Below, one piece after another: positions 63,682 through 64,000 of a stretch of 64,000 bases of DNA. The DNA lies in NCBI GenBank assembly GCA_009829735.1, contig CM020620.1:13575420-13639419 (forward strand). The letters run 5' to 3'. Under the pieces are notes generated by a model. The model did not search any database. It was not told the DNA's origin and saw only the letters and a list, made by a program, of their open reading frames with translations. A program made the position numbers and the translations under genes. How positions within the stretch are numbered: position 1 is the first letter of the stretch; each line of letters begins with the position of its first letter. The DNA comes from Pyropia yezoensis (taxonomy: Eukaryota; Rhodophyta; Bangiophyceae; Bangiales; Bangiaceae).

Positions 63682-64000
63682 ATGGCGAATGAGCCGAGTC
63701 GGCCTTTGTCCCCGTCCCCGGCGTCTCTGTCGGACAAGCGACGGGCGGGAGAGGAGGCCCTCGGGACTGAGGAGTCTCTCAGCCGGGGGTCGGCCATGGA
63801 GACGACTCGTCCCGGGCGAGGGTCGGAGGCGGCCGCCTCAACCGTCCCCGTCCCATCACCTCCTACTGCCTCCTCGGCTGTGGTCCCACCGGGGGATGGG
63901 TCTTCCAACCCGGTGGCGGAAGGGGATGTGACTCCCATCCCCAGCCTTCCTGAGTCGCGGCGGCTACTCCCGCCGCGGCCCCGTCCTCCTATGGGGACCC
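63682..64000 (+). CDS. Start of the antisense ORF of element D (incomplete)
   Basis: ATG at 63682 (aagATGG) opens a frame that is still open at the window edge, 106 codons. The product is Ser/Pro/Glu-rich (SLSDKRRAGEEALGTEES), like the N-termini of the A and B antisense proteins. The conserved core would lie outside the window, so assignment rests on position and style. Confidence 0.45.
   Translation, partial: MANEPSRPLSPSPASLSDKRRAGEEALGTEESLSRGSAMETTRPGRGSEAAASTVPVPSPPTASSAVVPPGDGSSNPVAEGDVTPIPSLPESRRLLPPRPRPPMGT

Larger units (their letters stand above)
62134..64000 (-). mobile_element. Element D: third LTR retrotransposon, right side beyond the window
   Basis: Begins with TGTAGCAGT inside the binding-protein gene. 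The LTR, a polypurine tract and the start of a plus-strand ORF follow in the same order as the 3' ends of elements A and B, so D is probably also read on the minus strand. No pol is visible in the window. Confidence 0.6.

Noticed and set aside
1..64000. CRISPR array, bacterial operon or contamination
   Set aside because: No spaced identical repeats of CRISPR type, no ribosome-binding-site operons; introns and chromoviruses indicate nuclear eukaryotic DNA.

Overview
The window is nuclear DNA from a GC-rich eukaryote. It has GT-AG introns, SET, BRCT, ankyrin and Crinkler/RHS-type genes, chromodomain Ty3/gypsy retrotransposons and long GC minisatellites. There are no bacterial operons, rRNAs or tRNAs. 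My best guess is a bangiophyte red alga (Porphyra/Pyropia type), but that is inference from composition and gene style, not from a marker gene.

Layout. 1-1253 is a scrap heap of retroelement fragments. 1254-4030 is extremely GC-rich and ends in a decayed METTL18-like methyltransferase piece. 4059-6792 (minus) is a two-exon Crinkler/RHS-like NTPase plus nuclease gene. 6793-11100 is mostly repeat and GC-rich filler. 11131-12705 is an unrecognised ORF, possibly transposase-derived. 13686-14843 is a 234-bp higher-order repeat. 14913-15896 is a SET-domain protein and 18123-19508 a tandem-BRCT protein. 20148-48925 is a host reading frame split by nested retrotransposons. 50343-52469 is a two-exon Ala/Gly-rich protein and 54582-55835 an ankyrin protein. 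61030-62133 is a secreted binding-protein-like gene cut off by a third retrotransposon, which runs off the right edge.

The nest is the main feature. Element B (20909-47854, 469-bp LTRs, 5-bp target duplication) sits in a host ORF. Element A (24450-42013, 363-bp LTRs, 5-bp target duplication) sits inside B's integrase region. Both are chromoviruses read on the minus strand with separate gag and pol frames and the same tRNA primer-binding site. Inside A, a gap of exactly 500 N separates two near-identical 6.2-kb blocks that differ, as far as I can see, only by single-base indels. This looks like an unmerged contig overlap, not a biological duplication.

The possible new system: A and B (and probably the third element, D) each carry a long reading frame on the opposite strand between pol and the 3' LTR. 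The A and B antisense proteins share recognisable blocks. A diverged A-family fragment at 293-505 keeps the protein while synonymous positions have changed freely, which points to past selection on an antisense-encoded protein. These elements therefore look ambisense: gag-pol one way, an unknown protein the other way, with the two transcripts converging on a small region that in family A carries palindromic repeats.
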